Assembly (NCBI RefSeq): GCF_007997155.1
Contig: NZ_VORT01000014.1
Coordinates: 1-64,000 of the forward strand
Direction: 5' to 3'
DNA from: Aequorivita antarctica
GTDB lineage: Bacteria; Bacteroidota; Bacteroidia; Flavobacteriales; Flavobacteriaceae
Length of the DNA: 64,000 nt
Notes under the pieces: model-generated
The model's database searches: none
Told to the model about the DNA's origin: nothing
The model's input: only the letters and a program-made list of their open reading frames with translations
Made by a program: the position numbers and the translations under genes
In this document: in pieces, positions 41,364-50,301 of the stretch
How positions within the stretch are numbered: the stretch's first letter is position 1
Layout of the letters: the number at the start of each line of letters is the position of its first letter

Positions 41364-42887
41364 ATGGCAATAAATAAACCCTTCGAAAAAGAATATGATT
41401 TAATCTGTGTTGGCGGTGGAATTATGAGCGCCACCTTGGCATTGATGCTGAAACTAATAGATAAGAACCTCAAAATTCTCATTCTCGAAAGGCTAGATAG
41501 GGTGGCTTTGGAAAGCTCTGCAGCTTGGAACAATGCCGGCACTGGACATTCCGCTTTTTGTGAATTGAATTATACGCATGAAAATGAAAATGGCTCTATT
41601 GACGTTTCAAAAGCAATTCAAGTTTGTTCACAGTTTGAAAAATCGAAACAGTTTTGGTCTTTTTTAGTAAATAATAACTTTATAGAAAACCCTAAAAATT
41701 TTATACACCCCGTGCCGCATCATAGTTGGGTTGAAGGCGAAAATAACATAGCGTTTCTGAAGAAACGAGTTACCGAAATGCGGAAATATGCACTATTTGA
41801 AGAAATACAATTTTCAGAAGATTTCAACGAAATGGAAAAGTGGTTTCCGATAATGATGACAGGAAGAAACAGCTCCGAAAAAATTGCCGCAACACGTATG
41901 GAGTTGGGAACGGAAGTGAATTACGGTGAGCTTACGCGTACTTTTTTCAGAATTTTGGAAGATCAATTCAATACTCCTGTTTATACTTCACACGAAGTTG
42001 AAGATGTAGATCCTACAAAAGGGAAAGACTGGTTGATAAAAATAAAAAACCTTCAAACTAATAAAAAAATACATTGTGATGCCGAACACGTTTTTATTGG
42101 CGCCGGTGGCGGCGCATTGCCTTTGCTCCAAAAAGTTGAAATTGAAGAAAAAGAGGGTTACGGTGGTTTTCCAGTAAGTGGGGAATGGCTTATCTGTAAC
42201 AACCCAATCGTAATTAAAAAACATCACGCCAAAGTTTACGGCAAAGCCGAAGTGGGAGCTCCACCAATGTCGATGCCGCATTTGGATACGCGCTATATTG
42301 ATGGAAAACAAGAGCTGTTATTTGGGCCTTTTGCTGGATTTAGCACTAAATTTTTAAAGGAGGGATCATTTTTTGATCTTTTCAAAAGCATCAAATGGGA
42401 TAACATTCCGTCTATTTGGGGTGTTTTTTGGCATAATATTCCACTCACAAAATATCTTCTAGAACAAGTGAGCATGGATCATGAGGACAGGATGGAGGAA
42501 CTTCGGAAGTTTGTGAAGGATGCAAAGAGTTCTGAATGGGACTTAAAGATAGCAGGACAACGTGTACAAATTATAAAACGCGATGAAGAGGAAGGTGGTA
42601 CACTTGAATTTGGAACCGAAGTAGTGCACAGTAAAGACGGTAGGATTACCGCGCTTTTGGGAGCTTCACCTGGCGCTTCAGTGGCTGTTGACATTATGAT
42701 TAATCTACTGCATTTTGCCTATCCAGAAAAAGCAAAGTCCCAAGAATGGCAACAAAAGCTTTCTGAAATGATACCCTTTTGGAACAAAACGATTCAAAAT
42801 AATGAAGAAGAATTCAAAAACCTTCGCTATGAATGTTCGGAAACGCTCCAAATATACCTTCCGAAGAAAAGTGATAAGGGCGTCTAA
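41364..42887 (+). CDS. mqo: Malate:quinone oxidoreductase
   Basis: 507 residues. N-terminal FAD-binding motif VGGGIMSATLALML (about 12-25), the WNNAGTGHSAFCELNYT segment near 54-70 and the GTEVVHSKDGRITALLGASPGAS segment near the C-terminus, all typical of Mqo. Membrane-associated flavoenzyme oxidising malate to oxaloacetate and reducing the quinone pool. Single-gene unit. Confidence 0.94.
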   Translation: MAINKPFEKEYDLICVGGGIMSATLALMLKLIDKNLKILILERLDRVALESSAAWNNAGTGHSAFCELNYTHENENGSIDVSKAIQVCSQFEKSKQFWSFLVNNNFIENPKNFIHPVPHHSWVEGENNIAFLKKRVTEMRKYALFEEIQFSEDFNEMEKWFPIMMTGRNSSEKIAATRMELGTEVNYGELTRTFFRILEDQFNTPVYTSHEVEDVDPTKGKDWLIKIKNLQTNKKIHCDAEHVFIGAGGGALPLLQKVEIEEKEGYGGFPVSGEWLICNNPIVIKKHHAKVYGKAEVGAPPMSMPHLDTRYIDGKQELLFGPFAGFSTKFLKEGSFFDLFKSIKWDNIPSIWGVFWHNIPLTKYLLEQVSMDHEDRMEELRKFVKDAKSSEWDLKIAGQRVQIIKRDEEEGGTLEFGTEVVHSKDGRITALLGASPGASVAVDIMINLLHFAYPEKAKSQEWQQKLSEMIPFWNKTIQNNEEEFKNLRYECSETLQIYLPKKSDKGV

Positions 42888-42980
42888 TGGCTATATAACA
42901 ATTCTTCATAACTTTTAGCGGCACATTCCTTCTAAAGTTGTTATTTTTACCATTCGAAAAAAATATTGAAGCAATACATC

Positions 42981-43943
42981 ATGAGCGAAACTATTGAAAG
43001 AATAAAATGCCTTATCATTGGCTCTGGGCCAGCAGGATATACTGCAGCCATTTACGCGGCACGTGCCGATTTAAAGCCTGTTATGTACACAGGAATGGAA
43101 CCTGGCGGACAGTTAACAACGACGACTGAGGTTGATAACTTTCCCGGGTATCCCGAAGGAATTGACGGCCCAACAATGATGATTCAACTGCAGCAACAAG
43201 CTGAACGTTTTGGAACCCAAGTTAGAATTGGAATGGTAACTAATGTTGAATTCAGTAATCAAGTTGGCGGAATCCATAAAATTACCGTAGACAATTCAAC
43301 TCAAATTGAAGCCGAAACCGTTATTATTTCAACTGGGGCTACTGCAAAGTATTTAGGCTTGCCAAGTGAGCAGAAATTGCGTGGGGGTGGAGTTTCTGCC
43401 TGTGCGGTTTGCGATGGATTTTTCTATAAAAATCAAGATGTAGCAATCGTTGGGGCTGGGGATACTGCTGCTGAAGAAGCTACTTATTTGGCTAACATTT
43501 GCAGAAAAGTAACAATGCTTGTGCGTAAAGACTTTATGAAAGCGTCAAAAGCGATGCAACACCGAGTGAACAATACCAAAAATTTAGAAGTTCGCTACAA
43601 TACTGAAGTCGATGAGGTTTTAGGTGATACAGTTGTGGAAGGTTTACGAATGATCAATAATGAAACTGGCGAAAAAGAAGAGATAGAAATTACAGGTCTT
43701 TTCATCGCAATCGGCCACAAGCCGAATACTGACATCTTTAAAGGTCAGTTGGAGATGGACGACACTGGTTATTTGATTACCAAAGGAAAATCTACCAAAA
43801 CCAATAAACCTGGCGTATTTGCCAGTGGCGATGTGCAGGACAAAGAATACCGCCAAGCGGTGACTGCAGCTGGAACTGGTTGTATGGCAGCTTTGGATGC
43901 GGAGCGTTACCTAGCTACTATTGAAACAGAAGTTACTGCGTAA
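42981..43943 (+). CDS. trxB: Thioredoxin reductase
   Basis: 320 residues from the ATG at 42981; a TTG five codons earlier is less likely. FAD motif GSGPAGYTAA (about 14-23), redox pair C141-C144 (CAVC), NADPH motif GAGDTAAEEA, and the terminal GDVQDKEYRQAVTAAG. Reduces thioredoxin with NADPH in the cytoplasm. Followed by a bidirectional terminator. Confidence 0.96.
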   Translation: MSETIERIKCLIIGSGPAGYTAAIYAARADLKPVMYTGMEPGGQLTTTTEVDNFPGYPEGIDGPTMMIQLQQQAERFGTQVRIGMVTNVEFSNQVGGIHKITVDNSTQIEAETVIISTGATAKYLGLPSEQKLRGGGVSACAVCDGFFYKNQDVAIVGAGDTAAEEATYLANICRKVTMLVRKDFMKASKAMQHRVNNTKNLEVRYNTEVDEVLGDTVVEGLRMINNETGEKEEIEITGLFIAIGHKPNTDIFKGQLEMDDTGYLITKGKSTKTNKPGVFASGDVQDKEYRQAVTAAGTGCMAALDAERYLATIETEVTA

Positions 43944-43966
43944 ATAACCCTCTCTAAATATGAAAT

Positions 43967-44000
43967 AAAAAGCCGCTTTTGAAGCGGCTTTTTATTTTTC
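43967..44000. terminator. Bidirectional terminator between trxB and lipocalin-like gene
   Basis: AAAAAGCCGCTT pairs with AAGCGGCTTTTT over a 2- to 4-nt loop, with T runs on both strands; serves the convergent genes on each side. Confidence 0.85.
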
Positions 44001-44014
44001 TAGAAATTATCGAT

Positions 44015-44446
44015 TTACAATTTCGTAAATGTCAAGAGTTTAACATCGCCATTTCCGCCACTTACATCTGAGAGTTCGATTTTGGAATTGCTCACGGAAA
44101 CAATATCCCAGTCGTCATTAATTTCATCAAAAGGAGTTGTCTCACTAAATAGCAGCACCAATTTTTCAGCGCTATTGGAAGAATTGTCATATGCCCAGGT
44201 TCCACTTTCGGTAAAAAGATCATTTGTTGCTGCGACAGTTCCATCTTCACTAAAATTAAAAATAAAACTTTCAAAATCTGTAGTATGGTCTGATTGACCA
44301 TCAATTAATTTACTAACCATCCATTCACCTTGTGGCAGGGTGGTTTTAATTGGTTCAAATTCGTTTGTATTTACATTGCCAGAGTCATCATTAGAACTGC
44401 AGGATGCAAATACAATTATTGCTAATAATATCAGTATTCTTTTCAT
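44015..44446 (-). CDS. Lipocalin-like lipoprotein
   Basis: 143 residues from the ATG at 44446 (MKRILILL), with lipobox ending at Cys 16 (VFASC) and a Ser/Asp/Asn-rich linker, then a beta-rich domain with GEWMVSKLIDG and SGTWAYDN, as in the small lipocalin-like proteins of flavobacteria. An upstream ATG at 44467 is possible but puts charged residues ahead of the signal. Function unknown. Confidence 0.75.
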   Translation of the reverse strand: MKRILILLAIIVFASCSSNDDSGNVNTNEFEPIKTTLPQGEWMVSKLIDGQSDHTTDFESFIFNFSEDGTVAATNDLFTESGTWAYDNSSNSAEKLVLLFSETTPFDEINDDWDIVSVSNSKIELSDVSGGNGDVKLLTFTKL

Positions 44447-44515
44447 AATTTCTTTTGTTTTTCTCAAAGATGTAGTATTAACGAAGAAATCCTCTTAAAA
44501 TTATTATAAATGAAC

Positions 44516-44555
44516 AAAGGCCTAACAGAGTTTTATGAAACTGTTAAGCCTTTTT
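44516..44555 (-). terminator. Hairpin terminator after the GIN-domain gene
   Basis: AAAGGCCTAACAG (44516-44528) pairs with CTGTTAAGCCTTT (44541-44553) with one G-U pair. T run is better on the plus strand, but the only gene ending nearby is on the minus strand. Confidence 0.55.
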
Positions 44556-44595
44556 GGCAATTCGGGATTTATAAAATAAAGTATTGTCGATAGCT

Positions 44596-45315
44596 TTACA
44601 TTTTGTTCACATTGCCCGAATGGCTTTCATTGCTGTTTACCGAAATAGGATTTCCGTAATAATTTATATTACCACCACTGCTAACGTGAGTTTCTAGTTT
44701 CTCTTGTACGTTTATGGTTACTTCTGCGCCGCTGGAAGCTTCAGCATTGCAATTGATTACTAAAAGTTCTTTTGCATCCAATTCACTTCCGCTGGAGGAA
44801 TCTGCATTTAAAGAAGAAGCTTTTCCTGAAATTTTTAAATCTGCACCACTACTAGTTTTTGCTATTAATTCCTGTGCAAAAACTTCCACATCCAAATCTG
44901 CACCGCTACTGCTTTTAAGGGTCAAATTTTGGCTTTTTATTACAGAATTCCCAGTTACATCAGCCCCACTGCTAGCTTCAATAGTATTGATCTCTTTAAA
45001 AGTAACATATACTTTTTTTGCTTTGGAATGCCCAATATTTTCGGAAGTTGTAATGTGGAGTTTTCCATCTTCAATATCAGTTTCAATGTATTGAAGCAAG
45101 TTTTCATCAGCTTCTACTACAATTTTATTTTCGTCACCTTGAGTTAGATAAACATCTAGTCCGGCACTGCCACGCACTTCGGTAAAATCTGCGTTTACCT
45201 CGCGTTCTTCAGTCACTACTTTTCCGTTTCCGTTTTCACCAGTATTAATATTAAGGTTGCAAGCGCTTAGAACAAGGGCCGCGCCTAAAGCGATAATAAA
45301 GCTTGTTGTTTTCAT
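44596..45315 (-). CDS. Head GIN-domain (DUF2807) lipoprotein
   Basis: 239 residues. Lipobox ending at Cys 19 (LSACN), then a beta-helix of repeated SSGADL/SSGSEL turns (about 110-215), typical of DUF2807 auto-transporter-like adhesin domains. Located in the cell envelope. Last gene of the DUF4870-PadR-PspC operon, 18 bp after the PspC gene. Confidence 0.87.
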   Translation of the reverse strand: MKTTSFIIALGAALVLSACNLNINTGENGNGKVVTEEREVNADFTEVRGSAGLDVYLTQGDENKIVVEADENLLQYIETDIEDGKLHITTSENIGHSKAKKVYVTFKEINTIEASSGADVTGNSVIKSQNLTLKSSSGADLDVEVFAQELIAKTSSGADLKISGKASSLNADSSSGSELDAKELLVINCNAEASSGAEVTINVQEKLETHVSSGGNINYYGNPISVNSNESHSGNVNKM

Positions 45316-45333
45316 ATCTTTTGGTTTTGGTTA

Positions 45334-47097
45334 TTAATCTATTGTAATTGTTATCGTTTCACTGTTGTTAGTTGAAGCGGTATTTTTATTTTTGAAATCA
45401 TCTTTCACTTCTTCCTCCCAGTTTTTATTTTTAATGGTTTTCACGCTGTCTATAATTATTTCGGAATTGATAATTTCTGTAGTATCTCCTTCTTCAATTA
45501 TCTCTTCTTTTTCTTTACAGTCAAGGCATTCTGCTTGGTTTTTCAGAATTCTGAAATAATGTGCTTCGTTGTCCCAGTCGCTCAATTCAGCAAAATCTGA
45601 ATTAAAGCTGTAATAGGAAGTTGTGTTTTCTTCGGAATAAACAACCGTTCCTTCAGGCACATATACCGTTATTTCAATTTGCTGATCACGGTATTTGTTT
45701 TTGGTATCCGTTATGAAGAAACCATCGAGCATCAAGCTGTTATTTTCAAAAGTAAATTTGTATTCTATTGCTTCGGCGCGTTTCTTTGCATCAAGATGAT
45801 TATTTCCTTCAGCAGTTTTTTCAATGACTATTTTGCCGATAGAATCTTTTGTGGATTCAATGTTCAGAATAATATCACTTGAATAGATTACTCTTTTGTC
45901 ATCTTCAGTATATTTTAATTTCAAACCATTTTCACGACTCACTTCATAACTGAATTGTTTATCGGCGCGCATCGCGATTCGTAATGTATCTCCAGTGCGC
46001 ACCCCAATGGCTTGCTCCTCAATATAATTTCCATCATAAGCTTGTTCAGTGGCTTGTTTTATTCCCAAAACAGCCAAACCAATAACAGATAATGCCCAAA
46101 CCACAATGAGCAATATTTTTACTGTAGAGCTCATCGATTTTAGATTGCTGATTAAAAGTTTTAATCCTAAAATAAACAATACAAAAAATGGAATTCCTAT
46201 AGCAAACAGAGACAATAAAGCTATTAACCACAATGGGACATTGGTTGTATCAACCAAAGCTATGTATTCAGTTATTTCAGAATTACCCCAAACATCTATG
46301 GAGCCAAAGGTGAAAAAACCTACTACGAGTCCAATAATTGTGGAAAGCGCAACGATAATGATAAGTACCCCGATGAATTTTGCGAATACTTTGAATAGTG
46401 TGACAATTAAGCTTCCCAAGCTGTCAAAAAAGCCAGAAGCGCCACTCTTTATTTTGTTGCCGTATTTGTCATAATCTACATTTTTTACACGGTCGGCAAC
46501 ATTGTCAAAACTCTCTTTAAATTTACGTTCAATGTTTGAAATATTTACTGGCTCGCCAGTCATTTTCAATTTGTCAGAAGTTGTCAATGCTGGTGGAACC
46601 AGTATCCATAGTAATATATAGATTACTATTGGTGATCCCATTCCGGCTACAACCAGAAGCACCCATAAAAGACGGATCCAAATGGCATCAACGCCTATAT
46701 AGTGTCCAATTCCAGAGGAAACCCCAGAAATATACTTGTTGTCAACATCACGGAAAAGCTGTTTGTGGGAAGCATTTGTACGTGATTTTGTGTATGTTTT
46801 TGAAGTTGGTGGAACATCCTCGAATATTTCGTCATCAACCTCATAATCTTCGGGCTGGCCCATAACTGCAATTACTTCGTCAAGTGTTTTCAGTGTTACA
46901 ACTTGGGTTGGACTTTCAATCTTTTCAGAAAAAAGTTCGCCTATACGGGCTTCTATGTCCTGCATTATTTCTTCACTTCCGTCAGCACCTTTTAGCGATT
47001 TACGGATGGCGTCTAGGTAGCGCGAAAGTTTCCCAAAGGCATCTTCGTCTATATGAAAGGAAGTGCCTGCCAAATTTATGTTTACTGTCTTGTTCAT
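45334..47097 (-). CDS. PspC-domain membrane protein
   Basis: 587 residues. An N-terminal soluble part (about 1-100) with a short DUF1700-like segment, PspC domain (about 107-170, KQLFRDVDNKYISGVSSGIG), several helices to about residue 345 and a C-terminal beta-rich extracytoplasmic domain. Envelope-stress protein of the PspC type as found in Bacteroidota with PadR. Four-base overlap with padR. Confidence 0.85.
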   Translation of the reverse strand: MNKTVNINLAGTSFHIDEDAFGKLSRYLDAIRKSLKGADGSEEIMQDIEARIGELFSEKIESPTQVVTLKTLDEVIAVMGQPEDYEVDDEIFEDVPPTSKTYTKSRTNASHKQLFRDVDNKYISGVSSGIGHYIGVDAIWIRLLWVLLVVAGMGSPIVIYILLWILVPPALTTSDKLKMTGEPVNISNIERKFKESFDNVADRVKNVDYDKYGNKIKSGASGFFDSLGSLIVTLFKVFAKFIGVLIIIVALSTIIGLVVGFFTFGSIDVWGNSEITEYIALVDTTNVPLWLIALLSLFAIGIPFFVLFILGLKLLISNLKSMSSTVKILLIVVWALSVIGLAVLGIKQATEQAYDGNYIEEQAIGVRTGDTLRIAMRADKQFSYEVSRENGLKLKYTEDDKRVIYSSDIILNIESTKDSIGKIVIEKTAEGNNHLDAKKRAEAIEYKFTFENNSLMLDGFFITDTKNKYRDQQIEITVYVPEGTVVYSEENTTSYYSFNSDFAELSDWDNEAHYFRILKNQAECLDCKEKEEIIEEGDTTEIINSEIIIDSVKTIKNKNWEEEVKDDFKNKNTASTNNSETITITID

Positions 47098-47432
47098 TTT
47101 GTGTTTTTTTCGCTGGTTACTTTGTTCACGGCCTGTTGCAGTTCGCTCCAGGTTCCGTTCAATTCGGTTAAAAATAGTTTACCGGTTTCGGTAAGTTCAT
47201 AATACTTGCGTGGCGGTCCACCGGTGGATTCTTCCCAACGGTATGAAAGCAATCCCGCGTTTTTAAGCCTTGTGAGCAGCGGATAGATTGTGCCTTCCAC
47301 GACAAGCATTTTTGCGTCCTTTAGGGTTTCAAGAATGTCTGAAGTGTATGCCTCGCCGTCTTTTAGAACGGAAAGGATGCAGAACTCCAAAACCCCTTTC
47401 CGCATCTGCGCTTTTGTGTTTTCGATTTTCAT
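47094..47432 (-). CDS. PadR-family transcriptional regulator
   Basis: 112 residues: winged helix with GVLEFCILSVLKDGEAYTSD at the start and TIYPLLTRLKNAGLL near 53-67, followed by the PRKYYELTETGK wing. Probably represses its own operon with the PspC and GIN genes. Overlaps genes on both sides by four bases. Confidence 0.9.
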   Translation of the reverse strand: MKIENTKAQMRKGVLEFCILSVLKDGEAYTSDILETLKDAKMLVVEGTIYPLLTRLKNAGLLSYRWEESTGGPPRKYYELTETGKLFLTELNGTWSELQQAVNKVTSEKNTK

Positions 47433-47614
47433 AATTCCTTTTTACTTGTTTTTAATTCCTGTTCGTAATTGATGATGAATGAATAAGGAAGCGTGCTTGT
47501 GGTTTCTTCGCATTGTTGATGAGTCAATACGCTAACAGTTTCCTGTTCCTTCGGCATGCTTACGCCTATAAACTGCAAAATGGCAGCCAATAGGTAACTA
47601 ACTAATGTGCTCAT
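47429..47614 (-). CDS. 61-residue hypothetical protein in the PadR operon
   Basis: One short hydrophobic N-terminus (about 3-20) and a polar C-terminal half with a CEETTST segment. Overlaps the DUF4870 gene by 17 bp at its 5' end and padR by 4 bp, so translational coupling keeps it in the operon. Family not recognised; the overlaps are the main evidence that it is real. Confidence 0.5.
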   Translation of the reverse strand: MSTLVSYLLAAILQFIGVSMPKEQETVSVLTHQQCEETTSTLPYSFIINYEQELKTSKKEL

Positions 47615-48095
47615 TTTGAATAGGGTTTAGATTGGTTTTTATAAATGGTATGCTAAGCGGATATTTATATAATAGACCTCTTGAAGCGTGAATGGAAGCA
47701 TTTATCACTGCGTAAAGCTCAAAAACGAACAATCCCAACAATAATAGAATAGCCAAACCAAACAGCAGTATATACCCCGAAAGATTCTGAATGTTGTTTA
47801 CAGAAAACGCTCCTGAATTGTGATCAATGGTTTCAATCAATGAAATAAAATCCGTGGCGAAAATGATAAAGAAGGGAAGACAGATTAAACCTATTAATAC
47901 AGTATATACCAAAACGCTCAACTGAAAATTGATAGCTTGTTTTCCATGCTCGTCCACAAATGTTTTCTCTTTATTAAATGTCCAAATCAATAACGGAGCA
48001 ATAAAATTTGCAAATGGGAAAAAGTATTTTAAAAAGGTTGACAAGTGAATGAAAGCACTTGTGTTTTTTTGATTCTCAGAGATTGTAGTTTCCAT
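47598..48095 (-). CDS. DUF4870 membrane protein
   Basis: 165 residues with about four helices; the FFPFANFIAPLLIWTFNK opening and VDEHGKQAINFQLS segment are the marks of DUF4870. First gene of the PadR-PspC-GIN operon. Role unknown, associated with envelope stress clusters. Confidence 0.86.
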   Translation of the reverse strand: METTISENQKNTSAFIHLSTFLKYFFPFANFIAPLLIWTFNKEKTFVDEHGKQAINFQLSVLVYTVLIGLICLPFFIIFATDFISLIETIDHNSGAFSVNNIQNLSGYILLFGLAILLLLGLFVFELYAVINASIHASRGLLYKYPLSIPFIKTNLNPIQNEHIS

Positions 48096-48229
48096 AGCTT
48101 GTTATTTTCTTATGCAAATATATGTCTAAAAGACAGTAGTATGTTACGCATAGTACTATAATTAACATATATTTAACAAATAGGAAGTCATTAATTTATT
48201 GAATATCTTCGTAGAATATTTTAAAGAAA

Positions 48230-48685
48230 ATGAAACTTAGCCCTAGTAAAATCAATACTTTCTTATTGTTTAATTTGCCTTCCGCATACCTTACAGGCGT
48301 ACGTGTGAAATCTATTTCAGAAAACACCTGCTCAACTACTGTAAAACATAGATGGATCAATCAAAATCCATTTAAATCTATATTTTGGGCTGTACAGGGA
48401 ATGGCTGCGGAACTTAGCACTGGAGCAATGGTGATGGTAGCTATTAAAGAAAGCAATAAAAATATATCTATGCTTGTAGCAAACAATAAAGCTACATTTT
48501 CCAAAAAGGCTAGGGGAAGAATAATCTTTAAGTGTAATGATGGCCAACTTATAAAAACCGCGATCCAAACAGCCATAAGTTCCGGAGAAGGACAAACTTG
48601 TTGGATGAAATCTGAAGGAAGAGATTCTAGTGGAGACTTAGTCTCTACTTTTGAATTTGAATGGACTGTAAAAATTAAAAGATAG
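48230..48685 (+). CDS. DUF4442 hot-dog-fold protein
   Basis: 151 residues, single domain with KHRWINQNPFKSIFWAVQG near 43-61 and EFEWTVKIKR at the end, as in DUF4442 proteins (thioesterase-like hot-dog fold). Substrate unknown; an acyl-CoA thioesterase is possible. Single gene, divergent from the DUF4870 operon. Confidence 0.8.
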   Translation: MKLSPSKINTFLLFNLPSAYLTGVRVKSISENTCSTTVKHRWINQNPFKSIFWAVQGMAAELSTGAMVMVAIKESNKNISMLVANNKATFSKKARGRIIFKCNDGQLIKTAIQTAISSGEGQTCWMKSEGRDSSGDLVSTFEFEWTVKIKR

Positions 48686-48867
48686 ATGTCAATGTTTTCG
48701 ATAGCTATAAAAGGACATTCGGCTCGTTAACAAATTTTTAACAGTTTTAAATCTAACACAAAGAGAATTTTATTGGCATTTATTTGTTATATTTAAATCA
48801 GATTAATTTAAAAACCCTTTGCCTATTATAAAAAGCTACTTAATTTTTTACTAAACCTCAATTAGCT

Positions 48868-49065
48868 ATGGCAAGAGCGATGTTTGATTACACCAAAGCT
48901 GTACTCTCAAAAGTAAGTTTTGACGTAAATTTGTTTTGCAAGGAATTGAAAAAAGCGTTAACCAGATTGCTTCCCTACGAAGTAGAGGAGCTTAAGCTCT
49001 GGGTTGATTCGCTTATCAAGCAGAACCCCCAATTAAATCAATGTCTAATCTATCTAAACCCATAA
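48868..49065 (+). CDS. Small helical protein with its own terminator
   Basis: 65 residues, amphipathic and helical, with FDYTKAVLSKVSFD and LLPYEVEELKLW. No signal peptide or membrane helix. Conserved-looking small proteins of this kind occur in flavobacteria but I cannot name a family. The well-formed terminator 6 bp after the stop supports a real, separately expressed gene. Confidence 0.65.
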   Translation: MARAMFDYTKAVLSKVSFDVNLFCKELKKALTRLLPYEVEELKLWVDSLIKQNPQLNQCLIYLNP

Positions 49066-49071
49066 AAGAAG

Positions 49072-49100
49072 CCCCTCTGAGAAATCAGGGGGATTTTTTT
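49072..49100 (+). terminator. Intrinsic terminator of the small helical gene
   Basis: CCCCTCTGA pairs with TCAGGGGG over GAAA, followed by a run of seven T. Confidence 0.85.
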
Positions 49101-49167
49101 GTTTTCGAATCCTTTGGTAGTTAGGTCATTGAGTTATTAAGTCAGCAGTTTTTTAACTTACCACTGT

Positions 49168-50106
49168 CTACTTTTTCGTTGGACTGATAATTTTCACATC
49201 CTGAAAAGCGATGGCACCACGTATTACACCAGAAATAATATCCTGCAATGCATTAATAATTTGCATTTTCAGTTCACTTTTACTGTAAATTAAACTTACC
49301 TCACGTGCTGGTGATGGCTCCTTAAAATACTTTAAATTTTTAGCTTGTTTGGGGAGAATATCTAAGGTATGCAGATAGGGCAGGAGCGTCATTCCCAAAC
49401 CTTCGTCTGAAAGTTTTACCAATGTCTCAAAACTGCCACTTTCCAATTGAAACTTATCTTTGTTGTTGTTCTTAGAGACTTTGCAAAGATTAATTATTCC
49501 GTCGCGGAAGCAATGCCCATCTTCTAGCAATAATATGTCTTCAATATCGAGATCATTAATTTCCAGCTTTTCTCTTGAAGCCAGACGATGGTTTTCTGGA
49601 ATGTAACCCACAAAAGGTTCGTAATACAATGGCTTTTCTTTTATTTTCTCCTGTCCCAGAGGTGTGGCGGCAATAGCGGCATCCAGGTAACCGTCATTAA
49701 TTTTTGTAATGATTTCATCTGTATTCAGCTCTTCAATTTTCAACTGTACTTTTGGGTAGCGGTTTGAAAAATTTTTCAGAAACATAGGCAACAATGTTGG
49801 CATTATGGTAGGGATTATACCGAGTTTAAATGTACCGCCTATAAATCCTTTTTCTTGATCTACCACATCCTGCATCCTTTCAGATTCATTGACGATATTC
49901 CGGGCTTGTTGCACAATTTTTTTACCAACACTGGTAAGTTCAATGGGTTTTTTACTTCTGTCAAATATTAAAATTTCGAGTTCATCTTCTAATTTTTGAA
50001 TTTGCATACTTAACGTGGGCTGCGTAACAAACGTTTTTTCAGCAGCTTTTGTGAAATTTTGTTGTTCGGCTACAGCCAAAACATATTTAAGTTGGGTGAT
50101 TGTCAT
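49168..50106 (-). CDS. oxyR: Hydrogen peroxide-responsive regulator OxyR
   Basis: 312 residues. LysR-type helix-turn-helix (about 1-60) and substrate-binding domain with the redox pair C199 and C208 (GHCFRDGIINLC), the same spacing and numbering as in Escherichia coli OxyR. Peroxide makes a disulfide that turns on antioxidant genes. No katG, ahp or dps is adjacent here, so its targets lie elsewhere. Confidence 0.92.
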   Translation of the reverse strand: MTITQLKYVLAVAEQQNFTKAAEKTFVTQPTLSMQIQKLEDELEILIFDRSKKPIELTSVGKKIVQQARNIVNESERMQDVVDQEKGFIGGTFKLGIIPTIMPTLLPMFLKNFSNRYPKVQLKIEELNTDEIITKINDGYLDAAIAATPLGQEKIKEKPLYYEPFVGYIPENHRLASREKLEINDLDIEDILLLEDGHCFRDGIINLCKVSKNNNKDKFQLESGSFETLVKLSDEGLGMTLLPYLHTLDILPKQAKNLKYFKEPSPAREVSLIYSKSELKMQIINALQDIISGVIRGAIAFQDVKIISPTKK

Positions 50107-50160
50107 TGTAAATTTTGTTTATGCAAAGATAATATTTCTATCAATATAATTTATTGGTAA

Positions 50161-50298
50161 AATTTGAATCAAGACTAAAAGGAATCAAGAACCACGACTA
50201 AAAAAAACACCAGATCACGACTGAATCGAAACAGGATAACTTATGAAACGAATTTAACGTGGCACTTCAAAAATCAACAATCGTCAATCAACAATCGT
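50161..50298. repeat. Phrase-like spacer repeats between DUF58 and oxyR
   Basis: Contains GAATCAAGACTAAAAGGAAT-type words repeated (GAATCAAG, CACGACT twice) and a CAACAATCGTCAATCAACAA word repeated near 50269-50296. No gene is visible. Confidence 0.4.
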
Positions 50299-50301
50299 TG
50301 A

